Counted from the first letter of the stretch, positions 1 through 6,684 are shown. The stretch: 6,788 bases of DNA from Helicobacteraceae bacterium (GCA_011390075.1 JAABTA010000007.1:1-6788), one strand, 5' to 3'. The notes: generated by a model not told the origin, from the sequence alone. Numbers and translations are program-made.

Positions 1-1258
1 ATCTACCAACCACTTGCCATGCAATATCTTTTCTATACTGTGCCCCAGTAAACTCTATGGTTTGGGCCAATCTATACGCCTTTTCTATGGCCTCTTTGGT
101 TGAATCCGCTATTGCCACACTTAAAAGCACTCTGCCACCAGTAGCCAACAATTGGCTCCCCTCTTTTTTGACTCCAGCATAAGAGATGTGTGTACCATCC
201 TCAAAAGTTTCTGGCACTTGTATTGGAACTGGCTGGGAGGAGCTATAGGGATAGTTTTCGCTGGCAAACACAACACATACACCACTTTTTTTCTCAAATG
301 TAACTGCCACCTCATCTAATTTTCCTGTGGCTGCTTTTAAAAACATATCACTAGGACTTGATTGGAGCAGTGGCATTAACACCTCACATTCAGGATCCCC
401 AAAACGAACATTAAACTCCAGTGTTATTGGCTCATTATTTACTACCATGACGCCAACAAAAAGCACACCTTCATACGGGGCACCTTCGTTTTGCATACCA
501 TCTAAAGTTGGCCTAATGATGCGTGTTTTAATCTTCTCCATCATTGCCTCATCAGCCATAGGTGCAGGACAATACGCACCCATACCACCAGTGTTTGGAC
601 CCTCATCGCTATCTAGCAATCTTTTATGATCTTGACACGGGGCTAAGGTGATAAAATCTTTTCCATCACAAATGGCAAATACAGAGAGTTCAAAGCCATC
701 TAAAAACTCCTCTACAACCACTTTGGCTCCCGCATCGCCAAACATATTACCACTGAGCATATCTTTTGCTGTAGCTTTAGCCTCTGCATGAGTCTGTGCA
801 ATAATCACACCTTTGCCTGCACAAAGACCATCGGCTTTTACCACAATTGGTGTTTGGAGAGTGTCTATAAATTGTTCTGCTTCCTCTAAATCCCCTGTCT
901 CTTTGTATTGGGCTGTTGGAATACTGTATTTTTTTAAAAAATTCTTCATATAGACTTTAGACTCTTCTAGTCTTGCTGCTGCTTTCGTTGGTCCAAAAAT
1001 AGGTAGTCCTTGACTTCTAAAAAGATCAACTATGCCTTTTGTTAGAGGATCTTCTGGCCCTACTATCGTAAGATCTACCTCATTTTCTTTGGCAAATACA
1101 CAGAGCTCATCAAAGTCTGTTATTGCAATATTTTCCCCAATTTCATCAGTTGCTCCATTGCCAGGAGCAAAATAGATTTTTGTAACAGCACTATCAAAAA
1201 ATAGTCTTCTTCCGATAGAGTACTCTCTACCACCACTTCCAATAATTAAGATCTTCAT
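1..1258 (-). CDS. purD: Phosphoribosylamine--glycine ligase (GAR synthetase), 3' end cut by window edge
   Basis: This enzyme joins glycine to 5-phosphoribosylamine using ATP, the second step of de novo purine synthesis, in the cytoplasm. The frame is open from an ATG at 1258 to the window edge, giving about 419 codons. The family is usually about 420-430 residues, so only the last few are missing. Visible motifs are an N-terminal Gly-rich strand (MKILIIGSGGREYS), the ATP-grasp segment VKADGLCAGKGV around residues 140-151, GPNTGGMGAY at 220-229, and the GARS signature RFGDPECE at 285-292. The C-terminal part ends with an AQYRKDIAWQVV-type stretch, as expected near the protein end. A Shine-Dalgarno AGGA lies 5 nt before the ATG, which supports this start. 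The gene sits 45 bp behind the sensor kinase on the same strand but has its own extended -10 promoter. No frameshift or missing motif was seen. Identification is by recognised motifs and is firm. Confidence 0.96.
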   Translation of the reverse strand, partial: MKILIIGSGGREYSIGRRLFFDSAVTKIYFAPGNGATDEIGENIAITDFDELCVFAKENEVDLTIVGPEDPLTKGIVDLFRSQGLPIFGPTKAAARLEESKVYMKNFLKKYSIPTAQYKETGDLEEAEQFIDTLQTPIVVKADGLCAGKGVIIAQTHAEAKATAKDMLSGNMFGDAGAKVVVEEFLDGFELSVFAICDGKDFITLAPCQDHKRLLDSDEGPNTGGMGAYCPAPMADEAMMEKIKTRIIRPTLDGMQNEGAPYEGVLFVGVMVVNNEPITLEFNVRFGDPECEVLMPLLQSSPSDMFLKAATGKLDEVAVTFEKKSGVCVVFASENYPYSSSQPVPIQVPETFEDGTHISYAGVKKEGSQLLATGGRVLLSVAIADSTKEAIEKAYRLAQTIEFTGAQYRKDIAWQVVGR

Positions 1259-1292
1259 TCTTTTCCTAACTTTGATTTTTAATAATGCGGGT

Positions 1293-1301
1293 ATTATATC
1301 A
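1293..1301 (-). promoter_or_regulatory. Putative extended -10 promoter for purD
   Basis: Read on the minus strand, the short gap between the kinase stop codon and purD contains TGATATAAT, a perfect extended -10 element (TGnTATAAT). It begins just past the kinase stop codon. The implied transcription start near 1286 would give a leader of roughly 28 nt, containing the AGGA ribosome binding site before the purD ATG. No clear -35 hexamer is seen, which is common for the main sigma factor in Campylobacterota. This suggests purD can be transcribed independently of the kinase gene, although read-through is also possible because no terminator separates them. Confidence 0.6.
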
Positions 1302-1303
1302 TG

Positions 1304-2890
1304 TTACCCTAATGAAGGAGACTCTCTTTGCAAAGGGATAGTAATCATAAAAACAGCTCCTTGCTGATTCTTGACTCTCAGTTTTCCATTGAGATTCTTC
1401 TCCACAATAAGTTTGGACATATACAGCCCAATTCCAGAGCTTTGCGACTCCTCTTTTGTAGAAAAAAATGGATCAAAGATCTTGTCTTTAATAGTCGCAT
1501 CAATCCCACTGCCATTATCAGAGATCTCAATATGGGCAAAGCCCTCAATCTCTTGAGCATAAATACCTATCTTTGGATTGTGTGTATGGTTGGCAACTAG
1601 AGAGTCTTTAGCATTAGAGAGCAAGTTAAGCACCACCTGTTCAAACTCCCCCTCAACTCCTTCCACACAGAGGTTTTGTGCGATATCTACTGTAAGTTCA
1701 ATAGAGTTATGAGCTAACGAAGAGCGGACAATACTTAAAGCATTTTCAACACTCTCATCAACTTGAAAAAGAGTCCTCTGTTTATTTGGACTAAAAAAGT
1801 TTCTAAAAACATCAATTGTGGAAGACATATACTCCATGAGAGCGTCTGCCTCTTTTACCTTTTTTTCAATGTAGGCGTCATCAAGCTTTTTGAGCTTATG
1901 CTTCATCTTAAGTGTCATCAAAATGGAAGACATTTGAGAGAGTGGTTGGCGCCATTGGTGGGCAATATTGCTAATCATCTCTCCCAAAGAGATAAGTCTT
2001 GCTTTATGAATCAACATCTCCTCTTTTTCTCTGTTTTTTTCTATCTCCTCTTGGACTCTTTGTTCTAAATTTTTATTAAACTCCTCAATCGCTTCTGTCT
2101 TTTGCCGAATTCTTTTTTTATATGCCTCAAAATAGGATTTAATCTTCTCACTTAAAAAATAGGAAAAGACGATTGCAAAGGTAAAAATAATAAAAACTAT
2201 CGCCAAAGATGTAGAGAGCTCTTTTTTTGCTCTTTTGTCTAAAAGTTCTCTTCTATGCTCTATGGTTTTATCAATATCATCAAGATAGACCCCCGCTGCA
2301 ACAATCCAGTTCCACTCTGGATAGTATCTAAAGTAAGAGAGTTTCAAACGCATATCTCCCTCGTCTCCTGGCTTTTTATAGACATAGGTTGTATAAGACT
2401 CCCCACGCTCTCGTATATCTTCTAAGAACTCCTCACGAAATCTTTTTCCTGTAGGATCTTCATATTCAGAGGAGATATATTTGCCAACAAGATCTTCACG
2501 GTTAGGATTAATGCGCATTCTTGCAAAATCCTCTTTGCCTTGTAAATTTACATTGTCATAGACAAAGACATAGTAGTTCTCTTGCTCCCCAAAACGGATA
2601 AAGTTGATCCACTGGCTAATCTCTTGTTGCATTTGTTCAATAGACTGATTTTTTCTATTTAAGATCTTAAAATCAATAAGGTCTATAACAGAATCTACCT
2701 CTCTATGAATAATATTTTTTTGGTGTTCATAGAACTCTAAACGATACTTTTTTTCATCTATTTCAAAATCTTTGAACTCTTTTGAGATAAAATAGTAGGA
2801 GATAAACCCCATAGTTGCTAAAATTATGACAATGGAGTTAATAATAATGACATACGCAATATTTTTTTCATCAAATAAGATCTTTTTCAA
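1304..2890 (-). CDS. Membrane sensor histidine kinase with extracytoplasmic Cache-type domain (DctB/DctS-like role)
   Basis: This is a 528-residue two-component sensor kinase of the inner membrane. A first membrane helix at about residues 11-35 and a second at about 227-247 enclose a periplasmic region of about 190 residues. That region resembles a single Cache (sCache_2-like) domain: it has YYVFVYDN near 106-113, a D-P-x-G-K stretch near 145-149, and the typical closing WNWIVAAGVYLDDI at 193-206. A charged coiled coil (about 255-295) follows, with no obvious HAMP domain. The H-box is IAHQWRQPL with the phosphorylated histidine at H311. The ATPase domain shows the N-box (N422, N426), G1 DNGSG (458-462), F-box FDPFF (472-476) and G2 GIGLY (486-490), so it should be active. 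The start is TTG at 2890, chosen because AGGAG lies 5 nt upstream and the first membrane helix follows directly. The gene is divergent from a response regulator beside a TRAP operon, so it probably senses the TRAP substrate; the ligand itself is not known. Confidence 0.93.
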   Translation of the reverse strand: MKKILFDEKNIAYVIIINSIVIILATMGFISYYFISKEFKDFEIDEKKYRLEFYEHQKNIIHREVDSVIDLIDFKILNRKNQSIEQMQQEISQWINFIRFGEQENYYVFVYDNVNLQGKEDFARMRINPNREDLVGKYISSEYEDPTGKRFREEFLEDIRERGESYTTYVYKKPGDEGDMRLKLSYFRYYPEWNWIVAAGVYLDDIDKTIEHRRELLDKRAKKELSTSLAIVFIIFTFAIVFSYFLSEKIKSYFEAYKKRIRQKTEAIEEFNKNLEQRVQEEIEKNREKEEMLIHKARLISLGEMISNIAHQWRQPLSQMSSILMTLKMKHKLKKLDDAYIEKKVKEADALMEYMSSTIDVFRNFFSPNKQRTLFQVDESVENALSIVRSSLAHNSIELTVDIAQNLCVEGVEGEFEQVVLNLLSNAKDSLVANHTHNPKIGIYAQEIEGFAHIEISDNGSGIDATIKDKIFDPFFSTKEESQSSGIGLYMSKLIVEKNLNGKLRVKNQQGAVFMITIPLQRESPSLG

Positions 2891-2931
2891 AGAGGCTCCT
2901 AGAAATAATATTGCTATTATAGGTAAAATAG
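2891..2931. promoter_or_regulatory. 41-bp divergent promoter region between kinase and regulator, with inverted repeat
   Basis: This AT-rich spacer must hold the start signals of both genes. On the minus strand, TATAAT (2921-2916) is a good -10 box for the kinase, followed by AGGAG (2900-2896) 5 nt before the TTG start. On the plus strand, TAATAT (2906-2911) or TATTAT (2915-2920) could serve as the -10 for the regulator, with a short AGG (2921-2923) 8 nt before its ATG. A perfect inverted repeat, ATAATA-TTGC-TATTAT, spans 2905-2920 and overlaps both -10 candidates. The two promoters therefore overlap, and their -35 regions would lie inside the opposite gene's 5' end. The exact start points are inferred. 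Confidence 0.55.
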
Positions 2932-3627
2932 ATGAAAAATGAGCTCATAGAAAAACTTTCTAAATATAATGTCGTCTATGCTGAAGATGAGCGTGGCATT
3001 AGAGAGAATATTGGAGAGTTTCTCTCTCTTTTGTTCAACAAAGTATTGATTGCCAGTAACGGTGAAGAGGCCTACACTCTGTATAAAAACCACCATGCTG
3101 ATCTGATGATTACAGATATTAAGATGCCCAAACTTTCAGGAATAGAACTAGTAAAAAAAATTCGGGAAGAGGATGAAGATGATGAGATACACATTATTGT
3201 TGTTTCTGCACACACAGAAGTAGATTATATGCTCAAAGCAGTAGAACTTCACCTCATACGCTACATCGTCAAACCACTCACAGAGAGCAAACTCACAGAG
3301 GCCCTTGAGCGCTTTTTACAGACACAAGAAAAACAGAGCCTTTTTAGCTTTAATAAAGACTCCTACTTTAATCTTGATACCAATGAGGTATTTATTGGTA
3401 ACGATGTCCAACTCCTTACCAAAAAAGAAGCAGACTTTTTAAAGCTTTTAATGAAAACAAAAAAGATAGTCAGTTACGAAGAGATAGAGAACACACTCTG
3501 GCTAGATGACTTTATGAGCCTCAATGCCCTAAGACTTTTTATTAAAAATTTACGAAAAAAACTTCCAAAAGATGTTATTAAAAACATTCAAGGAATTGGT
3601 TACCAAATTAAATTACCCCATAGGTAA
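2932..3627 (+). CDS. OmpR/PhoB-type two-component response regulator (probable regulator of dctPQM)
   Basis: This 231-residue cytoplasmic regulator has an N-terminal receiver domain (about 12-128) and a C-terminal winged-helix DNA-binding domain of the OmpR class (about 145-228). The receiver shows the acidic pocket E18-D19-E20, the phosphoacceptor D62 in MITDIKMP, S92 in VVSAH and K114 in the KP pair, so all key residues are present. The effector domain has LTKKEADFLKLL (162-173), a recognition-helix region LNALRLFIKNLRKKL, and the closing GIGYQI wing typical of the family. It is divergent from the sensor kinase, with which it probably pairs, and lies 119 bp upstream of dctP on the same strand. 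Rhizobial DctD is an NtrC-type and Rhodobacter DctR a FixJ/NarL-type regulator, so the OmpR type here is a different solution for controlling dicarboxylate uptake. The target is inferred from position; no symbol is assigned because dctR would imply that unproven role. Confidence 0.94.
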   Translation: MKNELIEKLSKYNVVYAEDERGIRENIGEFLSLLFNKVLIASNGEEAYTLYKNHHADLMITDIKMPKLSGIELVKKIREEDEDDEIHIIVVSAHTEVDYMLKAVELHLIRYIVKPLTESKLTEALERFLQTQEKQSLFSFNKDSYFNLDTNEVFIGNDVQLLTKKEADFLKLLMKTKKIVSYEEIENTLWLDDFMSLNALRLFIKNLRKKLPKDVIKNIQGIGYQIKLPHR

Positions 3628-3635
3628 ATAGCTCT

Positions 3636-3656
3636 ATTGCACTATTTTTAAGCAAT
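3636..3656 (+). terminator. Weak hairpin after the response regulator, possible terminator
   Basis: Just after the regulator stop codon, ATTGC (3636-3640) can pair with GCAAT (3652-3656) around an 11-nt loop, followed by TTTTC and then a T-rich run. The stem has only 5 bp and is AT-rich, so it would be a poor terminator. It could partly separate regulator transcription from dctP, or it may have no function. Confidence 0.25.
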
Positions 3657-3689
3657 TTTCAATATTTTTTAAAAAAAGTTCCAAATTTA

Positions 3690-3708
3690 CATAACTTCAA
3701 CATAACTT
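3690..3708 (+). promoter_or_regulatory. Direct repeat CATAACTT x2 with 11-bp period: probable response-regulator binding site
   Basis: The octamer CATAACTT occurs at 3690-3697 and again at 3701-3708, so the copies start exactly 11 bp apart, one helical turn. Tandem half-sites spaced by about one turn are how OmpR/PhoB-family dimers bind DNA, and the gene directly upstream encodes such a regulator. The repeat overlaps the place where a -35 element would be for the TACAAT box at 3714-3719, as at PhoB-activated promoters. An AT-rich stretch with T6A7 at 3665-3677 lies just upstream. The pairing of this site with this regulator is an inference; the repeat itself is plain in the sequence. Confidence 0.6.
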
Positions 3709-3713
3709 TTAAT

Positions 3714-3719
3714 TACAAT
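3714..3719 (+). promoter_or_regulatory. Putative -10 element of the dctPQM promoter
   Basis: TACAAT matches the -10 consensus at five of six positions and would start transcription near 3726, giving a leader of about 20 nt that contains the AAGGAG ribosome binding site of dctP. No good TTGACA-like -35 is present. Its place is taken by the CATAACTT repeats, which suits a promoter that needs an activator. A sigma54 -24/-12 element was looked for and not found. Confidence 0.5.
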
Positions 3720-3746
3720 CTTTCAAACTACTTTAAGGAGAAAGAG

Positions 3747-4733
3747 ATGCAATTATTAAGCAAGTTGCTCATTGTAGCACTCATGGCAAGTGCCATGTTC
3801 GCAAAAACTTATGAGATTAAGTTTAGCCATGTGGTCAGTCCAAACACACCAAAAGGTAAAGCCGCTGACTTTTTTGCCAAAAGAGCCGAGGAGCTTACAA
3901 ATGGTCAAGTGAAGGTAAAAGTTTTCCCTAACTCTCAGCTCTATACTGATGCTGCGGTTATGAAAGCAATGAAGTTTAACAATGTGCAAATGGCAGCGCC
4001 TAGTTTTTCTAAGTTTACTTCACTAGTAAGAGAGTTGCAACTTTTTGATTTGCCTTTTTTATTCAGAGATGTGGATCACTTGCACAATGTAATGGATGGA
4101 GAAGTGGGTCAGATCTTAAAAGATAAAGTTACGGCTAAAGGCTATGTTGCCCTAGATTATTGGGATAATGGTTTTAAACACTTCTCTACCAATGGGGAGC
4201 AACTCATTAAACCATCCGATGCAGAGGGACAAAAGTTTAGAATTATGAGTTCAAGAGTTTTAGAGGAGCAGTTTAAAGCTGTGGGCGCTATTCCACAAGT
4301 GCTTCCATTTTCTGAAGTATACTCTGCCTTGCAACAGGGCGTTGTTGATGGTGGCGAAAACCCACTTTCAAACTTTTATACAAAAAAATTCTACGAAGTC
4401 CAAACCTCTCTCACACTGAGCGAGCACGGATATCTTGGTTACTTAGTGGTTGCAAGTGACAGATTTTGGAATAAACTTCCAGATGACATAAGAAAAAAAG
4501 TTAGACAAGCAATGACAGAAGCTACTGAGTATGAGAGAAAATTAGCAGCAGAGCTTGAGAGTGACTTCTTGAAAAAAGTAAAAGAGTACTCAGAGAAAAG
4601 TGGCAAGCTAAAAATCTACAAACTCTCTGCTGATGAGAAAAAAGTGTGGAATAAAGCTATGAGTGAAATCTACCCAAAATTTTATGACTCAATCGGAAAA
4701 GATTTAATTGAAAAAGCAATAAACACTAAATAA
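3747..4733 (+). CDS. dctP: TRAP transporter periplasmic substrate-binding protein, DctP family
   Basis: This is the soluble periplasmic receptor that captures the substrate and hands it to the DctQM membrane complex. The 328-residue protein starts with a Sec signal peptide (residues 1-19; likely cut after MFA, before KTYEIKF). The mature part follows the DctP fold: KFSHVVSPNTPKG (25-37), FPNSQLY (60-66), KFRIMSS (163-169), in which R165 is the conserved arginine expected to bind the substrate carboxylate, and DGGENPLSNF (201-210) with N205 in the ligand region. HGYLGYLVV (227-235) completes the family pattern, and the length is usual. A strong AAGGAG lies 6 nt before the ATG, matching the need for high expression. 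It is first in a three-gene operon, 14 bp ahead of dctQ. Family members mostly bind C4-dicarboxylates (succinate, fumarate, malate), but other carboxylates are taken by close relatives, so substrate identity is uncertain. Confidence 0.96.
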   Translation: MQLLSKLLIVALMASAMFAKTYEIKFSHVVSPNTPKGKAADFFAKRAEELTNGQVKVKVFPNSQLYTDAAVMKAMKFNNVQMAAPSFSKFTSLVRELQLFDLPFLFRDVDHLHNVMDGEVGQILKDKVTAKGYVALDYWDNGFKHFSTNGEQLIKPSDAEGQKFRIMSSRVLEEQFKAVGAIPQVLPFSEVYSALQQGVVDGGENPLSNFYTKKFYEVQTSLTLSEHGYLGYLVVASDRFWNKLPDDIRKKVRQAMTEATEYERKLAAELESDFLKKVKEYSEKSGKLKIYKLSADEKKVWNKAMSEIYPKFYDSIGKDLIEKAINTK

Positions 4734-4740
4734 GAAAGAC

Positions 4741-4777
4741 AATATCAATGAAAAAATTTTTTCACATTCTTGATATT
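4741..4777 (+). promoter_or_regulatory. Inverted repeat / RNA hairpin burying the dctQ start codon
   Basis: AATATCAA (4741-4748) is perfectly repeated in inverse orientation as TTGATATT (4770-4777). Between them lies a second perfect palindrome, TGAAAAAATTTTTTCA (4749-4764). In RNA the two can stack as an 8-bp outer stem, a 5-nt bulge on the 3' side, and an inner stem of about 6 bp with an AATT loop. The dctQ AUG (4748-4750) lies inside the stem. The ribosome binding site in front of it (AAGAAAG-like) is weak. The structure could limit dctQM translation relative to dctP, or protect the dctP mRNA end. It is AU-rich, so its stability is modest. Confidence 0.45.
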
Positions 4778-5290
4778 GGTGTAGCTACAATTAACCGCAA
4801 CATCGCTGTTTTTGGCGTTGCTGCGGGAGTTTTGTTGGCTTTTACCAATGCTGTACTGCGCTATGTATTTGGCACAAGTTTAACTTGGGCTGGAGAGCTA
4901 ACAAACTATCTATTTATTTGGGCAGCACTTTTTGGCGCTGCCTATGGTTTTAAAAAGGGTATCCATATTCAAGTTACCATTTTACTCGCTAAATTCCCTC
5001 CAAAAATTGCAAAAGGCTTTATGATTTTGGCCCATACCATCACTTTTGCATATTTAGGATTTATGTCCTATTTAGGGATCTCTTTAGTAGAAGTTATTAT
5101 GGAGATGGAAGAGATTAGTATAGATCTAAATATCCCCATGTGGATACCAAACCTTGTTATTCCTGTGGCATTTGCAGCTGCCGCATTTCGAGCTGGAGAG
5201 AAGATCTATGAGGTGTCTGTAATGGATCCAAATAAGGTAATCCGATCCAATGAGGAGGAGATTATCCATGACTCAATTGACAAAAATTAA
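4748..5290 (+). CDS. dctQ: TRAP transporter small membrane subunit, DctQ family
   Basis: This 180-residue inner-membrane protein is the small subunit of the TRAP transporter and associates with DctM. Four hydrophobic segments are visible at about residues 17-38, 50-68, 89-115 and 130-149, the usual DctQ topology. The family pattern is clear: N34-x-x-L-R-Y near the end of helix 1, TWAGELTNYLFIWAALFGAAYGFKKGIH at 46-73, and I-P-M-W-I-P before the last helix. The charged C-terminal tail (about 158-180) is somewhat long and acidic. The ATG at 4748 lies 14 bp after dctP and is preceded only by a weak AAGAAAG-type site. It is also part of an inverted repeat, which may keep its translation low. The stop codon overlaps the TAAGGAG ribosome binding site of dctM, so the two membrane genes are tightly linked. 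No better start is available downstream. Confidence 0.94.
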   Translation: MKKFFHILDIGVATINRNIAVFGVAAGVLLAFTNAVLRYVFGTSLTWAGELTNYLFIWAALFGAAYGFKKGIHIQVTILLAKFPPKIAKGFMILAHTITFAYLGFMSYLGISLVEVIMEMEEISIDLNIPMWIPNLVIPVAFAAAAFRAGEKIYEVSVMDPNKVIRSNEEEIIHDSIDKN

Positions 5291-5303
5291 GGAGTAAAAG
5301 AGG

Positions 5304-6584
5304 ATGATATTAACACTTTTTGCACTCCTTTTTGGTCTAATGCTTTTAGGTGTGCCTGTGGCGGTCGCCCTTGGAACATCAACGCTTGTTACTGCATCTA
5401 TTTTTACAAATTTTGCTCTAGAGGGAATTCCACAGCATGTTTTTGATGGACTGAATAAATTTTCTCTCATGGCTATTCCAATGTTTGTACTAGCAGGGGC
5501 TCTTTTGAGCAAAGGGAGCGCATCTACGCGGATTATTGAGTTTGCTAAATCAATAGTTGGACATCTTCCTGGTGGGCTTCCAATCTCTGCAATATTTGCA
5601 AGTATTATTTTTGCAGCAGTCAGTGGCTCTAGCCCGGCAACAGTTGTTGCTATTGGTTCTGTCATGTATGGAGCCATTAGAGAGGCTGGCTACCCAACAA
5701 AATATGCTATTGGTACTATTGCCACAAGTGGCTCCTTGGGGATACTTATTCCACCATCAATTGTAATGATTGTGTATGGTGTCACTGCGGATGAGTCTAT
5801 TGGTAGACTATTTATGGCTGGTGTTATTCCTGGTTTGATGATAGGTATTATGATGATGATTGTCACCTACATTGGCGCTAAAAGACTAGGATTTAAAGCT
5901 ACAAAACCTGCCAATTTAAAAACACGGCTTATCGCCTTTAAAGATGCTTTTTGGGCGCTTTTAATTATTGTTATTGTCATTGGTGGTATTTATGGAGGGC
6001 TTTTTACGCCAACTGAGGCGGGGGCTGTCAGTGCGGTGTATGCATTTGTGGTCTCTTATTTTATCTATCGAGATCTCAAATTCAAAGAGCTTTACTCCAT
6101 TATTCTCAACTCGGCAATGACAAGTGCAATGATATTTTTTATTATTGCCAATGCAATGATCTTTGCGCACTTTTTAACTGATGAGTCAATCCCCCATCAA
6201 ATTACAGAGATGATTTTAGATCTCAATGTTGGCCCTATTGGCTTTTTAATTATAGTCAATATTCTACTCTTTTTAATGGGTCAGTTTATGGAGCCATCAT
6301 CAGTTGTCATGATTACAGTGCCACTTCTTTTGCCAATTGCAACACAACTAGGAATTGATCCAATTCACTTTGGTGTGGTTATGGTTGTCAATATGGAACT
6401 TGGGATGATAACCCCTCCTGTAGGGCTCAATCTCTTTGTTGCCAGTGGTATCACAGGACTCTCTTTAAAAGATGTGATTGTTGCCTCTCTTCCGTGGAGT
6501 GCCACAATTTTAGCAGGGTTAATCCTTGTTACATACATACCTGAGATATCACTTTTCCTACCAAATTTGATGTACGGTAATTAA
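5304..6584 (+). CDS. dctM: TRAP transporter large membrane subunit, DctM family
   Basis: This 426-residue inner-membrane protein carries out substrate and sodium translocation in the TRAP system (ion coupling is known for the family, not shown here). It is hydrophobic throughout, with about a dozen membrane segments. Characteristic stretches are LLFGLMLLGVPVAVALG (8-24), FSLMAIPMFVLAGALL (53-68), LPGGLPISAIFASIIFAAVS (88-107) followed by GSSPATVVAIG, the first-repeat IATSGSLGILIPPS (139-152), GLFTPTEAGAVSA (232-244), and the second-repeat GMITPPVGLNLFV (367-379). The two 'PP' loops reflect the internal inverted repeat of the family. Length is normal. The ATG at 5304 has TAAGGAG 9 nt upstream, overlapping the dctQ stop codon, which suggests translational coupling. 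It is the last gene of the operon and is followed within 15 bp by a strong intrinsic terminator. Confidence 0.96.
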   Translation: MILTLFALLFGLMLLGVPVAVALGTSTLVTASIFTNFALEGIPQHVFDGLNKFSLMAIPMFVLAGALLSKGSASTRIIEFAKSIVGHLPGGLPISAIFASIIFAAVSGSSPATVVAIGSVMYGAIREAGYPTKYAIGTIATSGSLGILIPPSIVMIVYGVTADESIGRLFMAGVIPGLMIGIMMMIVTYIGAKRLGFKATKPANLKTRLIAFKDAFWALLIIVIVIGGIYGGLFTPTEAGAVSAVYAFVVSYFIYRDLKFKELYSIILNSAMTSAMIFFIIANAMIFAHFLTDESIPHQITEMILDLNVGPIGFLIIVNILLFLMGQFMEPSSVVMITVPLLLPIATQLGIDPIHFGVVMVVNMELGMITPPVGLNLFVASGITGLSLKDVIVASLPWSATILAGLILVTYIPEISLFLPNLMYGN

Positions 6585-6598
6585 GAAAAACTTATTTA

Positions 6599-6638
6599 AA
6601 AAAATCGTGGTTATGGAGCAAAATAACCACGATTTTTT
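6599..6638 (+). terminator. Intrinsic (possibly bidirectional) terminator after dctM
   Basis: A perfect 16-bp inverted repeat has arms at 6599-6614 and 6623-6638 around an 8-nt loop (GGAGCAAA). The core pairs TCGTGGTTAT with ATAACCACGA, and the outer pairs are A6 with T6, so the 3' arm ends in a run of six T. The A-run on the 5' side means it could also end transcription arriving from the opposite strand. It closes the dctPQM operon. Confidence 0.93.
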
Positions 6639-6655
6639 ACTCTATTTTAATACTC

Positions 6656-6684
6656 TTGTTATGTTCATGCTACTTATTTATAGT
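6656..6684 (+). promoter_or_regulatory. Putative promoter for the gene starting at 6727
   Basis: TTGTTA (6656-6661) and TATAGT (6679-6684) are separated by 17 bp, the ideal spacing. They match the -35 and -10 consensus at four and five of six positions. Transcription would start near 6691, leaving a leader of about 36 nt with AAGGAAGG before the GTG. An alternative -10, TACAAT, overlaps at 6684-6689. Its position right after a strong terminator supports a new transcription unit. Confidence 0.45.

Noticed and set aside
327..629. 100-codon open frame on the plus strand inside purD
   Set aside because: It is antisense to well-conserved purD motifs, has no ribosome binding site of note and no recognisable family; it is a shadow frame.
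1763..2068. 101-codon open frame on the plus strand inside the kinase gene
   Set aside because: It overlaps the H-box region of the kinase in antisense, with no supporting start signals or homology I can recognise.
3635..3655. Possible sigma54 (-24/-12) promoter upstream of dctP around TTGCAC...AAGC
   Set aside because: The essential GG of the -24 element is missing and the neighbouring regulator is not of the NtrC type, so nothing supports sigma54 control.
5273..5677. 134-codon open frame on the minus strand inside dctM
   Set aside because: It lies opposite strongly conserved DctM segments and its translation shows no family features; it is a shadow frame.
6658..6665. AACATAAC on the minus strand, the same octamer as in the second dctP repeat
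   Set aside because: Only a single half-site is present, with no partner 11 bp away, and an AT-rich octamer of this kind can occur by chance.
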